Assembly: GCA_034620365.1 (NCBI GenBank)
Contig: JAQGEQ010000043.1
Span: forward strand, 1,054,001-1,118,000
Direction: 5' to 3'
Length of the DNA stretch: 64,000 bases
DNA from: Pegea sp. RAD2-039
Lineage: Eukaryota > Chordata > Thaliacea > Salpida > Salpidae
Part shown: positions 1 to 10,960 of the stretch, in pieces
Layout: every line of letters starts with the position of its first letter
Position numbering within the stretch: the stretch's first letter is position 1
Notes under the pieces: generated by a model
The model's input: the letters and a program-made list of their open reading frames with translations, nothing else
Told to the model about the DNA's origin: nothing
Database searches by the model: none
Translations under genes and position numbers: made by a program

Positions 1-1713
1 AACTCATTACGCGATTGATAACTCGGGTTGATTTTTCCGCTTTTCTCTCCATTTAAATCATTGATTTCATCTTCAATAACAAATTCTTTCAAGTTTCCAA
101 CTTGTTGCTTCGTTTCAAAAAGATCAGATCTTCCATGATCATCTGATGTATAACTTGGAGGTTTTTCACTTGAAATATTTTCTTTCATTTGCATCAGATT
201 AGATTGATGAGTTGATGAAGATTTACGTGAAGGAAGTAACTTTCTAAGAAGCTCTTGACAAGGCCACTCAATAAGCAGAGCAACAACAAAAGCCCAACAA
301 AAACTGATGATCACGTGACCTGCAGCAGAATTAGATTTTAAGTAAGCATTGATAACCAAAGCTAAAATATTTTACTGATGTTCTTAAAATCCTTTAGAAT
401 TCATAAATCTTTCGCTGTTAAGTTGCCTGACTATTTTTCAATGAGTCAAATGTGATATCATATGGAATCAATATAAAAGCAAACTAAAAATTTAAGTATA
501 AATCAATTAGTCCAATCAATAAATCAAAATAAACAAAAGAAAGTTGGTAAGACTTCAAAAAGAAATCTCTAAAGGCTGATGACAAATGAGATTTGAAATT
601 AGTTTAAATAAGAATATTTAGAGATGAAACGATGGTAGATTTTGTTTCAGTTTTATATAGACTTTTAATGCTTCAAATTTAAAAATAATTCATGTCAGAA
701 ATTAATTGCTTAATTAAGTAAAGAAAAACTTTACAAAAAAATACGATAAAGAGATACAATGATAAAACTTACAAAATAATTAAACCCGTAGTAAGTTGTA
801 CAGAATTTTCCTTTAAAATCATCCCCAATAGAGTTGACACATTCCCAATAATGTCCTTGCCAACGAACATTAGCTTCTAACATTCCACCTTCTCTCATCG
901 ACCATGAATCTCGCACTGAAGTCGTTTATACAAAAGTAATTTTATTATTTGTTCAAATACATTTGTTGCAACCTTATGAAAAGTATATATCTTAAATATT
1001 ATTTAAAAATAAAATTATGTAAAAGTGTTTTTAAGAAGTTGAAATCAATTTAAACCTATAACATCAGCTTACTTTGTAGAGCATATAGCTTTAACTTTGT
1101 AGCATCTTCTATCCATTTTGAAATATCATTGATGCATTTAAGGTCATCATCTGATACTTCAGACTTTCTCAAAACCTGAAGAGCTCTAAAATAATAAAAA
1201 TATACATAATTACTTTCACAACTGTCGCATTGAATAAATATTTTGAAAGTTATTATTTTAAAATAAAAACTTAGTTTTTTATGCTGGATGTTTTTGAAGC
1301 TTTATCTTTTCGTCAGACTATCTTTATTATTTTCTATTATGATAATAAATTAACAAAAACAAATTAAATTAAAGAAACATTTTAACAAAAAGTCTTATTG
1401 AACGATTATTTTTACTACTAATTTTAAGGTATTTACTTAACTCAAATAATGAGTGAGTTGATTTTTGAAGCTGCTCTTTTTTGCTATGTACTGAATCCAA
1501 AAACTCTGATAGATTTTCTATAAAATCGGATTTTTCACCATCAGCCTTTAAACTACCGTCAGTTTGTAATATTTTGTCATCTAATAACCCAGCTATATTT
1601 TGATTTAAAACCCACGGATTTTGAAACCATCTTATTTCCTTACTTCTAGCAGTATCACTGCTTAAAGTTATAAAAACTAAAGAACAAGAAGAACTCAACC
1701 AATTGAGCTTCAT
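1..1713 (-). pseudogene. Decayed head-to-head copy of the NRF-6-like acyltransferase gene
   Basis: Reading leftward, this copy keeps exon 1 (about 1713-1437, start MKLNWLSSSCSLVF), exon 2 (about 1186-1076), exon 3 (about 917-775) and most of the last exon (about 319 to the window edge), all very close to the intact gene at 2912-8586. Only a shred of exon 4 remains (about 437-478, still reading IPYDITFDS), and it then loses the Cys-rich part and runs to a stop. Exons 5-13, which carry nearly all the membrane helices, are absent. Joining exon 3 directly to the last exon would shift the frame, because exon 3 ends in phase 0 and the last exon begins with two bases of a split codon. I infer a recent partial duplicate that cannot make an acyltransferase, though a short secreted N-terminal product is conceivable. 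Confidence 0.8.
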
Positions 1714-3862
1714 TTAGTCTTCTGTCTCTTTCACATCTAAAATACATGTTTAGGGTATTTATAATTTATAACCCTTATAATTAAGCAAACAATGATGTTA
1801 CTATAACATATTCTTATTTACTTGATTGCATTTGACTTGATTACTTAAACAGTATATTTAGTTCAATATTGTGTTTGTAAAGTGACAAATACTTGAACAC
1901 CTTATTAGTTTGTTTGGACTTTGTTCATTTTTAGGACAGGTTTTGTCCACATCATTTTACTTAAATTTTATTAGAAGTTAAGTTGTTTCTCATTAACCTC
2001 CGACTGGTAACATGTAATCTCTTTTATGTAGTCTCATTCATAGACACGTAGACATAATGTTCTAAATGTAATAATAATTTGGCAGATTCATAATATAAAA
2101 TTAGCTATAAATAATTTAGTTATAAAAACCCTAATACACGAATTCAGGTTAATCCAATCAATTTTTTTAGGTAAAATCCATCAAAATATATAAATCAGGG
2201 CACACAACATTATGAAAAACCTTCAATAAGGCTTTAACAGTGACCTCATCATTAGTTTTAGAATGTGGTAGCTAGGTACATATAAAACGAAAAAATTTGA
2301 ACTACCAATTTAATCGAAGAATTGTCTTTTTGATGTTTGTGAGATTTGATGATAGGCTTCTGTGAACTGATATCTTGGGCAAGAAGGATGGTATTCACAA
2401 TTGTGTTCAGAGAGAATGTTAAAAAAGAAGACGTGGGACTAGTGGTTATTTTCCACTTTCGTTTAAAAAAAAAGCTTGACAACTCTCAAGGCCCATGGTG
2501 GACCACGAAATTAGCATTTGAAATCAGTTGGTTGTTTCTTCTGATTTCGGGGTCACTACTAACTATTTACAACATCGTATTTGTTGAATGAAACTACATA
2601 AAAGAGATTACATGTTACCAGTCGGAGGTTAATGAGAAACAACTTAACTTCTAATAAAATTTAAGTAAAATGATGTGGACAAAACCTGTCCTAAAAATGA
2701 ACAAAGTCCAAACAAACTAATAAGGTGTTCAAGTATTTGTCACTTTACAAACACAATATTGAACTAAATATACTGTTTAAGTAAGCAAGTCAAATGCAAT
2801 CAAGTAAATAAAAGTATATTATAGTAACATCATTGTTTGCTTAATTATAAGGGTTATAAATTATAAATACCCTAAACATGTATTTTAGATGTGAAAGAGA
2901 CAGAAGAATAAATGAAGCTCAATTGGTTGAATTCTTTTTGTTGTTTAGTTTTTATAACTTTAAGCAGTGATACTGCTAGAAGTAAGGAAATAAGATGGTT
3001 TCAAAATCCGTGGGTTTTAAATCAAAATATAGCTGGGTTATTAGATGACAAAATATTACAAACTGACGGTAGTTTAAAGGCTGATGGTGAAAAATCCGAT
3101 TTTATAGAAAATCTATCAGAGTTTTTGGATTCAGTACATAGCAAAAAAGAGCAGCTTCAAAAATCAACTCACTCATTATTTGAGTTAAGTAAATACATTA
3201 AAATTAGTAGTAAAAATAATTGTTGAATAAAACTTTTTGTTAAAATGTTTCTTTAATTTAATTTGTTTTTGTTAATTTATTATTATAATAGAAAATAATA
3301 AAGATAGTTTGACGAAAAGATAAAGCTTCAAAAACATCCAGCACAAAAAAACTAAGTTTTTATTTTAAAATAATAACTTTCAAAATATTTATTAATTGCG
3401 TCAGTTGTGAAAGTAGTTATGTATATTTTTATTATTTTAGAGCTCTTCAGGTTTTGAGAAAGTCTGAAGTATCAGATGATGACCTTAAATGCATCAATGA
3501 TATTTCAAAATGGATAGAAGATGCTACAAAGTTAAAGCTATATGCTCTACAAAGTAAGATGATGTTATAGGTTTAAATTGATTTCAACTTCTTAAAAACA
3601 CTTTTACATAATTTTATTTTTAAATAATATTTAAGATATATACTTTTCATAAGGTTGCAACAAATGTATTTGAACAAATAATAAAATTAATTTTGTATAA
3701 ACGACTTCAGTGAGAGATTCATGGTCGATGAGAGAAGGTGGAATGTTAGAATCTAATGTTCGTTGGCAAGGACATTATTGGGAATGTGTCAACTCTATTG
3801 GGGATGATTTTAAAGGAAAATTCTGTACAACTTACTACGGGTTTAATTATTTTGTAAGTTTT
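769..3862. repeat. Large inverted repeat, two arms of about 1.27 kb around a spacer of about 545 bp
   Basis: The left arm (about 769-2041) is the reverse complement of the right arm (about 2586-3862), with only scattered mismatches across coding and non-coding sequence alike. The arms hold exons 1-3 of the NRF-6-like gene, their introns and some 330 bp upstream of the start codon. Similarity stops just past the exon 3 donor (near 769 on the left, 3862 on the right) and resumes for the last exon (about 1-320 against 8252-8571). Near identity of introns implies a young duplication or continuing gene conversion. Confidence 0.9.
2042..2585. promoter_or_regulatory. Spacer between divergent NRF-6-like copies, possible shared promoter region
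   Basis: This unique stretch lies between the two arms, so any common regulatory DNA for the divergently oriented copies would be here or in the arm ends. I see no confident core promoter element. Short open frames exist on both strands, but they have no recognisable protein features. Confidence 0.3.
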
Positions 3863-6800
3863 ATTTATGTATTTTTTTCTATATTCTCTTGAAGTTTTGA
3901 TAGCTAAGTACTACGTGATTCACAAATAAATAAATAAATAATTCACAAGCAATTTGTCATACCAAAACTTTGTTATGCAATTATTAGTTCAAATTTTACT
4001 TTAGTAAGACCTGCTTTTCTTTTTTAAAGTTTTCTGAAAAATATGTTTTAAATCTTATTTTGATAAATTTTAAATTTTAGCCTGTTTCACCATTGATTCC
4101 ATATGACATCACATTTGACTCTTGCTTCCCTGATTCGTGTAATGAAGAAATTATTCAGAATCTAACTACAATTGCAACATCAGATGACATTAGAGTTCCA
4201 TCATTAGCAACAAAATGTCCGATTCCAGATTATTCTTACTCTGGTGTTGAAATCTCAACAATGTTAGTAAAAAAGTTCAACATTTAAAGTTACTTAAATG
4301 ATATTTTTCATAATATTTCCATAAATCAGTAAATTAAAATATTGTATTTTTTCACAGAGTTATATCTGCAGTGATTTTATTATTAGCTCTAGTTGGCACT
4401 TCTGTTGACTTGTTCATTAAAAATGAAAGATACTTCGAAGCTCATCAAAATGTTTGTAAGTTTCGATTAATATCAGTTTATGTCTTGTAATCTACTTCAA
4501 CAATTTCCATATCTTGATTATAATGCCAGTGCATGGATGCCTCAACAAATTGAAGTTATTGTAATTATTGAATCTGTTCAGGCAACATTTACGAGATTGC
4601 AGGAAGCTTATTATTAAATACAATAGTTTCGAACCCAGTTTCTTTAATTGAGATACTTTGGAAATGTTTTGGATAAATTACGACCTAATTCTAATTTTTA
4701 GAATTCTCCACAATTTGGTAGACGTTAAAATCGGTACTTTCTACTCCAATAGTCCTTCTCTTATGTTATATTAACTCAAACGACACACTTTACACCTTAA
4801 ACAGCGCATATCACCTAGTACTTTAGTCAGAGCAAGTTTTTTTTTTCATACCGCCTAATCAGTACTTCGAATTGGCTGCCATCATACATTGTCCTGACAG
4901 AATGACTGAATGACGTTTGTTGTTCAAGCAGAAGTTGAACCGTTATAATATTGCCACAATTGCAAGTTCTAAACTGTGACTTTTTCCTTTTCTTATGTTA
5001 TTAAATTTCTATGTCACTCACTGGCATTTTGTATGAAACTACTGAAATGTCAAATGTTACATACTTTTCTTTCTATATTTGTAAATTGAATGTATGTTTT
5101 AGTTATAATTAAGGAAAATATTATTTGTGAAAGTGTGTCTTAGCGAGAGGTGCTCTTTTTATCCTTCTTCACATTTTTCGAAACAAATAAACAAATTTAT
5201 CAGTTTTTTATTCATATTATATGATCTTACAAAATAATTATAAATTCGAAGGTGGATGGCTCTTATGTTTTTCCATTATAAGTAATGCAAAGAAGATTTT
5301 AAGCACCAAGCAATCACCTGGTAATATTTCTGCAATAAATGGAATCCGAACTATTAGTACCTTTTGGGTTATAATAGGACACACATTGGCAATGATTACG
5401 CCTTATATGGGTAAATATTCTGTCTGGCCTTTTAAGTAGCCAACAGGGCTATTGCTATAAATGTTTAAATGTGCAGTATCTTAATGATTTTAAGAAATAT
5501 TTCAAGAGTTTGAAAAATGTTTAGAAACTATTGCTTGCAAAAATATCTTTTTCTGTAAACAATAAAAGTTTTATCAAAAGATTTTGCTTGTTTCAATTTC
5601 TTTTAATCTAAAACATGGACTGTAGATAACGTGATTGCAATGGGTCAGGACATCCGTAGAAGATTTGAAATGTTGGCAATTTTGAACGGAACCTTTTCTG
5701 TTGACACATTCTTTTGTATTGGTGGCTTACTGACGTCTTATCTGACACTTAAGATGTTGGGAAAAACTAAAGGCAAAATGAATATACCTTTGATGTATTT
5801 ACAAAGATACTTAAGGTGGGCAGTATTATTTACAGTCATAGGTTTATGTTTAGGCTAATAAATAGAATTGCCTTGGGCTTAGATAGTAGGCGTAAAATAT
5901 CTTAACTATTATATCAATTTAATTTACTTATTATACATATTTTCTGGAAATTATGATACTTATATTATTTGTTCACTTGTATAAAATTCTCAGCAGCTTA
6001 AAATTTAAACCGATAAAACAATGAACGAATTATTTAACTATTTTCTCTATTGAACAGATTAACACCACTCTATGCATATGTGTTGTTATTTACTATGGGA
6101 ATATACAAACTTCTTGGATCTGGTCCGATATGGAAGTCTACATTTGAAGTTGCTAAACAAGATTGTGATAATTATTGGTGGACAAACTTACTTTATATCA
6201 ATAATCTTTATCCAGAAAAAAACTATGTAAGTTCATTGAGCAATCAAAGTAATCTACAGCTAACTCTGTTTTTAATTTTGAAGTGTTTTGGACATGCATG
6301 GTATTTGGCATGTGACATGCAATTCTATCTTCTATCTCCTTTGTTTGTTTATACTATGTACAAGTAAGTAACTATCTCATAAGCTTGTGTAATTTACATT
6401 TTGTATTAAAACTAAATGTAAAACTAAATTGTTTATTTATCATTAACAAGTTTCTGTTTGAGCAAAGTCCGTGCTTTTCATTTTTAATTAAAGAATAAGG
6501 ATTGTTTAAATTTATTAAACATTGAATCTTTCAAAACCACTTTCCTTGGTAAACTTGTAAATTTAATAGCTAGAGGTAGACAGCAAATAACACGCAAAAA
6601 ATTTCAAATTTAATAAATCCATAAATAATGATGATGGTATTTATTGAAATACAAACTTCATATTTTTAAATTTTAACAGAATACCTTGGCTAGGAGTTAG
6701 CCAAACTATTGGGTTTGCATTGGCAAGTATTGGAGTGACATGGTGGTTGTCAGATTGGTCTCAACAACAACCTGTAGCCATTTTAAGCTCAAGGATGTAT

Positions 6801-8586
6801 TCCATGTAGGTAGTTATAGATAAATGTTATACCCTTCGTAAATGAAAATTTGAATTAAAAAACTTTGTTTTATAACATTTAACAAACCTTAAATCATTAC
6901 ACAGACTGGGAAGGCTAATTCCTCCAAGTTATCTAAATACTACTTCAACATTTCAAGAGAGGTTCAAAACTGATCTTTATCTCACACCATGGTGTAGAAT
7001 AAACGTTTATCTTATTGGTATGCTTACTGGATATATTCTCTTTAAAACAAAACTTAAGATCAAAATGGCAAAAGTAAGTTGAAGTCGCATTCACTATTCA
7101 CTAAGTATTATCGATTGGAAATTTCAAATATAAAATCAAGATGGTTGAAAATTTTTGTAAACATCTTTTTAAATTTCTTCATGTGTCTTCTAAAAAGAAC
7201 ACAGACTGCAATGGAAACGAACGAATGTTTCTGTCTTTTTCTTAGTCGTGTCAGTAAATTTCCAAATCTTTTCAATAATTTAGATTGGTGTATTTATTGG
7301 ATGGCTTTTTGCAACCGGAACAGCTTTGAGTATTGTCTATGGTATTTATGGATCAACAAGAGATAGTGCAACGATTGATGTAGATGTAGCTGCTTTTTAC
7401 AACGCAGTTTCACGTCCTTTATGGGGACTTTGTATCTCATGGGTGATAGTTGCTTGTACTTGTGGGTACGGAGGTCTGTAGGATTCAAATTCATAGCCTA
7501 ATGTACATCTTTAGATTTATCTGACGGCTGTCTTAAATTCTTGATATCTTATAAATTAAAAAAGTAAAGACTTCTTATGAGAAATAGAAGAAAATAGGAT
7601 TATTAAAAAATTAGAAATTAACTTGTTATAAAGGTCCAGTGACAAAGTTTCTCAACTGGAAACTGTTTCTACCGCTTAGTCGTCTCACTTATGCTGCTTA
7701 CTTGGTCCATTTATACGTACTCTATTGGCACACTGGAACTCAGGAGTATTACAATCACTATTCTCCTGTTTGGGTGGCATATTCATTTTCAGGTAATTAA
7801 GATTTATGGATTATTAGAAGTTTATTTAATAAGTGAAATTATTTTATAGCTACAACTTTTAGAACTTATTATAATAGATTGATTTTACTCTACATGCTGA
7901 AAAGTTTAAACCTAAAAATGTGTTAAAACTTGTCATCATTTGGTAAAACTTGACAAAATGTTCTGTGTAATCTCAATCGTAAAATAAATTTGATTTTTAT
8001 ATCATCAACTTAACGAGATCATTTTCTGAAAGAAAATTGACCAATTATTTGACTCGACGCATAACAAACCATTTGAAGTAAAATTGTTGCAAACAAATTT
8101 CAAAAGATTTTTTTTATTTAATTTTGAAAGACAATTATAAGAAATATTTTATGAAAAATAATAATTTTGTTTAAACATCTGTAAAAATGTTTTTCAAGTA
8201 ACTTTGATTTTATAAATTGAACAATAAATTTACAATTAAATTGTTATACAGGTCACGTGATCATCAGTTTTTGTTGGGCTTTTGTTGTTGCTCTGCTTAT
8301 TGAGTGGCCTTGTCAAGAGCTTCTTAGAAAGTTACTTCCTTCACGTAAATCTTCATCAACTCATCAATCTAATCTGATGCAAATGAAAGAAAATATTTCA
8401 AGTGAAAAACCTCCAAGTTATACATCAGATGATCATGGAAGATCTGATCTTTTTGAAACGAAGCAACAAGTTGGAAACGTGAAAGAATTTGTTATTGAAG
8501 ATGAAATCAATGATTTAAATGGAAAGAAAAGCGGAAAAGTTAACCCAAGTTATCAATCGCATAATGAGTTTTCAACTAATTTGTAA
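2912..8586 (+). CDS. NRF-6-like membrane acyltransferase, 14 coding exons, 795 aa
   Basis: Reconstructed exons: 2912-3188, 3443-3553, 3711-3853, 4081-4262, 4358-4455, 5252-5410, 5626-5815, 6058-6226, 6284-6363, 6680-6805, 6905-7073, 7284-7473, 7634-7792, 8252-8586. The protein starts with a signal peptide, then the extracellular Cys-containing NRF domain (RDSWSMREGGMLESNVRW; later CFPDSCNEE and KCPIPDYSY). A first membrane helix lies in exon 5, followed by the acyltransferase-3 region: GIRTISTFWVIIGHT, SVDTFFCIGGLLTSY, YLRLTPLYAY, HAWYLACDMQFYLLSPL, LTPWCRINVYLIGMLTGY and LSRLTYAAYLVHLY. These are hallmarks of the nose-resistant-to-fluoxetine family, multi-pass proteins linked in nematodes to drug and lipid uptake. 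The acyl substrate is unknown. Exon 2 needs the second AG of an AGAG acceptor to stay in frame. The exon 6 acceptor is the least certain. The hydrophilic C-terminal tail is Ser-rich. Confidence 0.88.
4500..5205 (+). mobile_element. LINE 3' end inserted in intron 5 of the NRF-6-like gene
   Basis: Broken frames resemble the C-terminal end of a non-LTR retrotransposon reverse-transcriptase protein (a piece reading IIESVQATFTRLQEA near 4570, later ILHNLVDVKIGTFYSNS near 4705 and RASFFFHTA near 4830). After it comes the tail shared with the copies near 43.1 kb, 58.7 kb and 10.9 kb, ending in an AAATAAA-rich stretch near 5190. Stops and frameshifts show it is dead. It makes intron 5 (4456-5251) the longest in this gene. 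Confidence 0.65.
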
Positions 8587-8907
8587 TTAGTGAAGATTTA
8601 TTTACGTTTGTTTATTAAAATATCTATAGAATAACAAAAAAGTTTTTTGAGAGAGTTGTTTGGTATAAAGAAATATTTTAGTTTGACTTTATAAAATATT
8701 TAAATTGATAGCAGATCGCAAACATTCCACTTTTGCTCTGTAGCTCTTCAAGTGAAGCTTTAAAGTTTGCTTTTACTTTGAAGCTTCATTAGTTTTTTTT
8801 ATTAACTCACAGATTTTTCAACATAGTTTTTATTTGCAAACAGGAAATTGCAAACGAATAGGACAAACCAATAACAAAAGACATCTCAACTAATTTGTAA
8901 TTAGTGA
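8573..8907. repeat. Direct repeats of 21 bp around about 293 bp with an internal hairpin
   Basis: The sequence covering the stop codon region of the NRF-6-like gene (8573-8593) recurs exactly at 8887-8907. Between the copies lies a near-perfect hairpin of 13 bp stems (about 8754-8789). This looks like a target-site duplication around a small insertion, possibly a SINE- or MITE-like element. Alternatively it is a local duplication. No coding sequence is seen between the repeats. Confidence 0.45.
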
Positions 8908-8989
8908 TTTATTTGTGTAATTTATTGTAACAAAATTACGTCTTAATTTAAATTTGAGATTATCGCTTTTGATTTTCATTACTGAAAGT

Positions 8990-10345
8990 CCAAATTTTCT
9001 CGTTTTATATGTACCTATCTACCACCCTCTAAAATTAATGATGAGGTTACTGTTAAGGCCTTATTAAAGCTTTTGAAAAATGTTGTGTCTCCTGAGTTAT
9101 ATATTTTGGGGGATATTAATTTTAGTAAAATTGATTGGAATAGCCCGAATTTATCATTTATTGGAAAATCGTTTAACTTGAATAGTGGCAATACTAATTC
9201 AGTCATACTAAGTCATTCCTTTGTATGCTTCCTCGATGCCAATAATCTATCTCAGATGGTTACTTTTTCGACCCAAGTTAGTGGTAATACTTTGGATCTT
9301 CTTATCACATCAAAACCTGAGAGCATTATCTACGTTGATCAAAAAGAACCTTTTGCGCCGACATGCGATCACAACATGATTGAATTCAAGCTCCATCAAA
9401 CTTTTTCCATGAACGTTAAAACTCCAAGGAAACGGAACTTTTATATTGGAAATTATGATGGTATAAACAAGTTTCTATCAGGTGTTGAATGGATTTCTGT
9501 TTTCAACTCTACCAAAAGAATCAATACTGTTTACTCAAAGCTTGCTAACATCGAACAAAAAACTACATTTGCCTAAATATTTAAGGAATTTGCAACATTT
9601 AAATAACCTCTTCTACAAACAAACTAAAGCAGACCCCTTCATCTGTTTTCTGTACAAAGATCTTTGTATAGTTTACAAGAAATCTACGAGATTCATCTAT
9701 TTCTAATTTCTGCTTAGGAAGAGAAAGTGCGATCTTCACCTAGAAATAAAACGTTTATTGGCTTCAAAAATCACAAGCTTATGGCGAGATCTCAAATACT
9801 TCCCTTACTTGATTACAGCAATTAGCTTATGATGGAGCCAGAGAATAAAGTTGAATTGCTAAACAACCAATTTAATAGCGTTTTTATAGCCAATGATGGC
9901 AATACTCCTTCTCTGTACTACTCCAATATTCTTACAAATGTCTTTGAGATGATAGATCTGGACATAACGGTGATATGGTAGCCAAGGCTATTTCTTCTTT
10001 AAAATCACCAGTTTCCTACACCGCAGATCAGATCTGTGCTTTATTTTTAGGAAATCTACTTCTTCTTTATCACTATCTTTATGGTTACTCTTTAACATGA
10101 CTCTTAGGCATGGAAGAGTTCCACAAATTTGGAAGAAAGCTATTATTACTTCAATTTATAAAAAGGGTCCAAGAAACACCGCACTGTTTAACTATAAACA
10201 AATTTCGCTGGCTTCAGTTATCTGTAGAACTGAAAAACATATCATCCACAATCATATGATCAATAGTTTGATGGAGCACAATCTAATTGTTACAACTGTA
10301 ACTAAATATCATTTTATCAAAAATAATATTGCATTTGTTAGTATA
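8990..10345 (+). mobile_element. Non-LTR retrotransposon fragment: endonuclease end plus reverse transcriptase start
   Basis: An open frame to 9576 carries the C-terminal half of a LINE endonuclease domain: RFICTYLPPSK, LYILGDINFSKIDWNS, QVSGNTLDLLITS and CDHNMIEFKL. These correspond to the GD(F/I)N, TLDLL and (S/T)DH motifs of CR1/jockey-type elements. Frames then break. At about 10097-10351 the start of the reverse transcriptase appears (RVPQIWKKAIITSIYKKG, NYKQISLASVICRTEKHI), matching the usual VP..WK.A...PI.KKG...NYRPISL pattern. The polymerase core with the catalytic YxDD is absent and several stops interrupt the middle, so it is an inactive relic directly downstream of the NRF-6-like gene. 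Confidence 0.85.
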
Positions 10346-10487
10346 AGTTAATAATTCATTTAACATTTTTCATTTGACAAAATTTGGTCCATACAACATT
10401 AATGTAAATCAGATGTCAAATAACAAACCAAAGTCAAACTTTATCGCTTGATTATTCAAAAATAGAAATGGTTACTTTGATAACATC

Positions 10488-10657
10488 GCCAGTTTGTAAT
10501 ACTTTGTCATCTAATAACCCAGCTATATTTTGATTTAAAACCCACGGATTTTGAAGCCATCTTATTTCCTTACTTCTAGCAGTATCACTGCTTAAAGTTA
10601 TAAAAACTAAAGAACAAGAAGAACTCAACAAATTGAGCTTCATTTAGTCTTCTGCTT
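10488..10657 (-). pseudogene. Third, isolated fragment of NRF-6-like exon 1
   Basis: On the minus strand the signal peptide and first residues (MKLNLLSSSCSLVF, SKEIRWLQNPWVL) recur, ending at a LLDDKVLQT-like segment, after which the sequence diverges. Upstream similarity stops about 14 bp before the start codon. Residues SSSCSLVF match the left decayed copy rather than the intact gene, so it probably came from that copy. No other exon is near. It is flanked by a LINE piece on one side and a LINE tail on the other, which suggests rearrangement through repeats. Confidence 0.85.
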
Positions 10658-10804
10658 TATTCTTTATATCATTTTCTCAATTTATCACTCATTAGTAATG
10701 AAGAGAGATCAACATTTGACACCAAATATTAACAGAAGATTCTTCAGTAATCCCAATATCTTTTTGTCTAATTTCAGTTTTAATCTTCATTTAAAAACCA
10801 ATGA

Positions 10805-10960
10805 TAGTTGAGATTTATTTATTTATCTATTTATTTATTACAATAAATGCAAAGGAAGGTGCCTGGAAAGAGCACCTCTCGCTAGCACACATTCTCACAA
10901 ATATTATCTATTAAGTTAGAAATATAGAAAGAAAAAGATGTAACAAATGGCGTAGAGATA
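10805..10960 (-). mobile_element. LINE 3' tail (minus orientation)
   Basis: The segment matches, in reverse complement, the shared tail at about 43030-43185 and 5040-5200. It contains the recognisable core around CACCTCTCGC and ends in an ATTT-rich stretch (10810-10840). It is only the terminal portion of the element. Confidence 0.7.
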
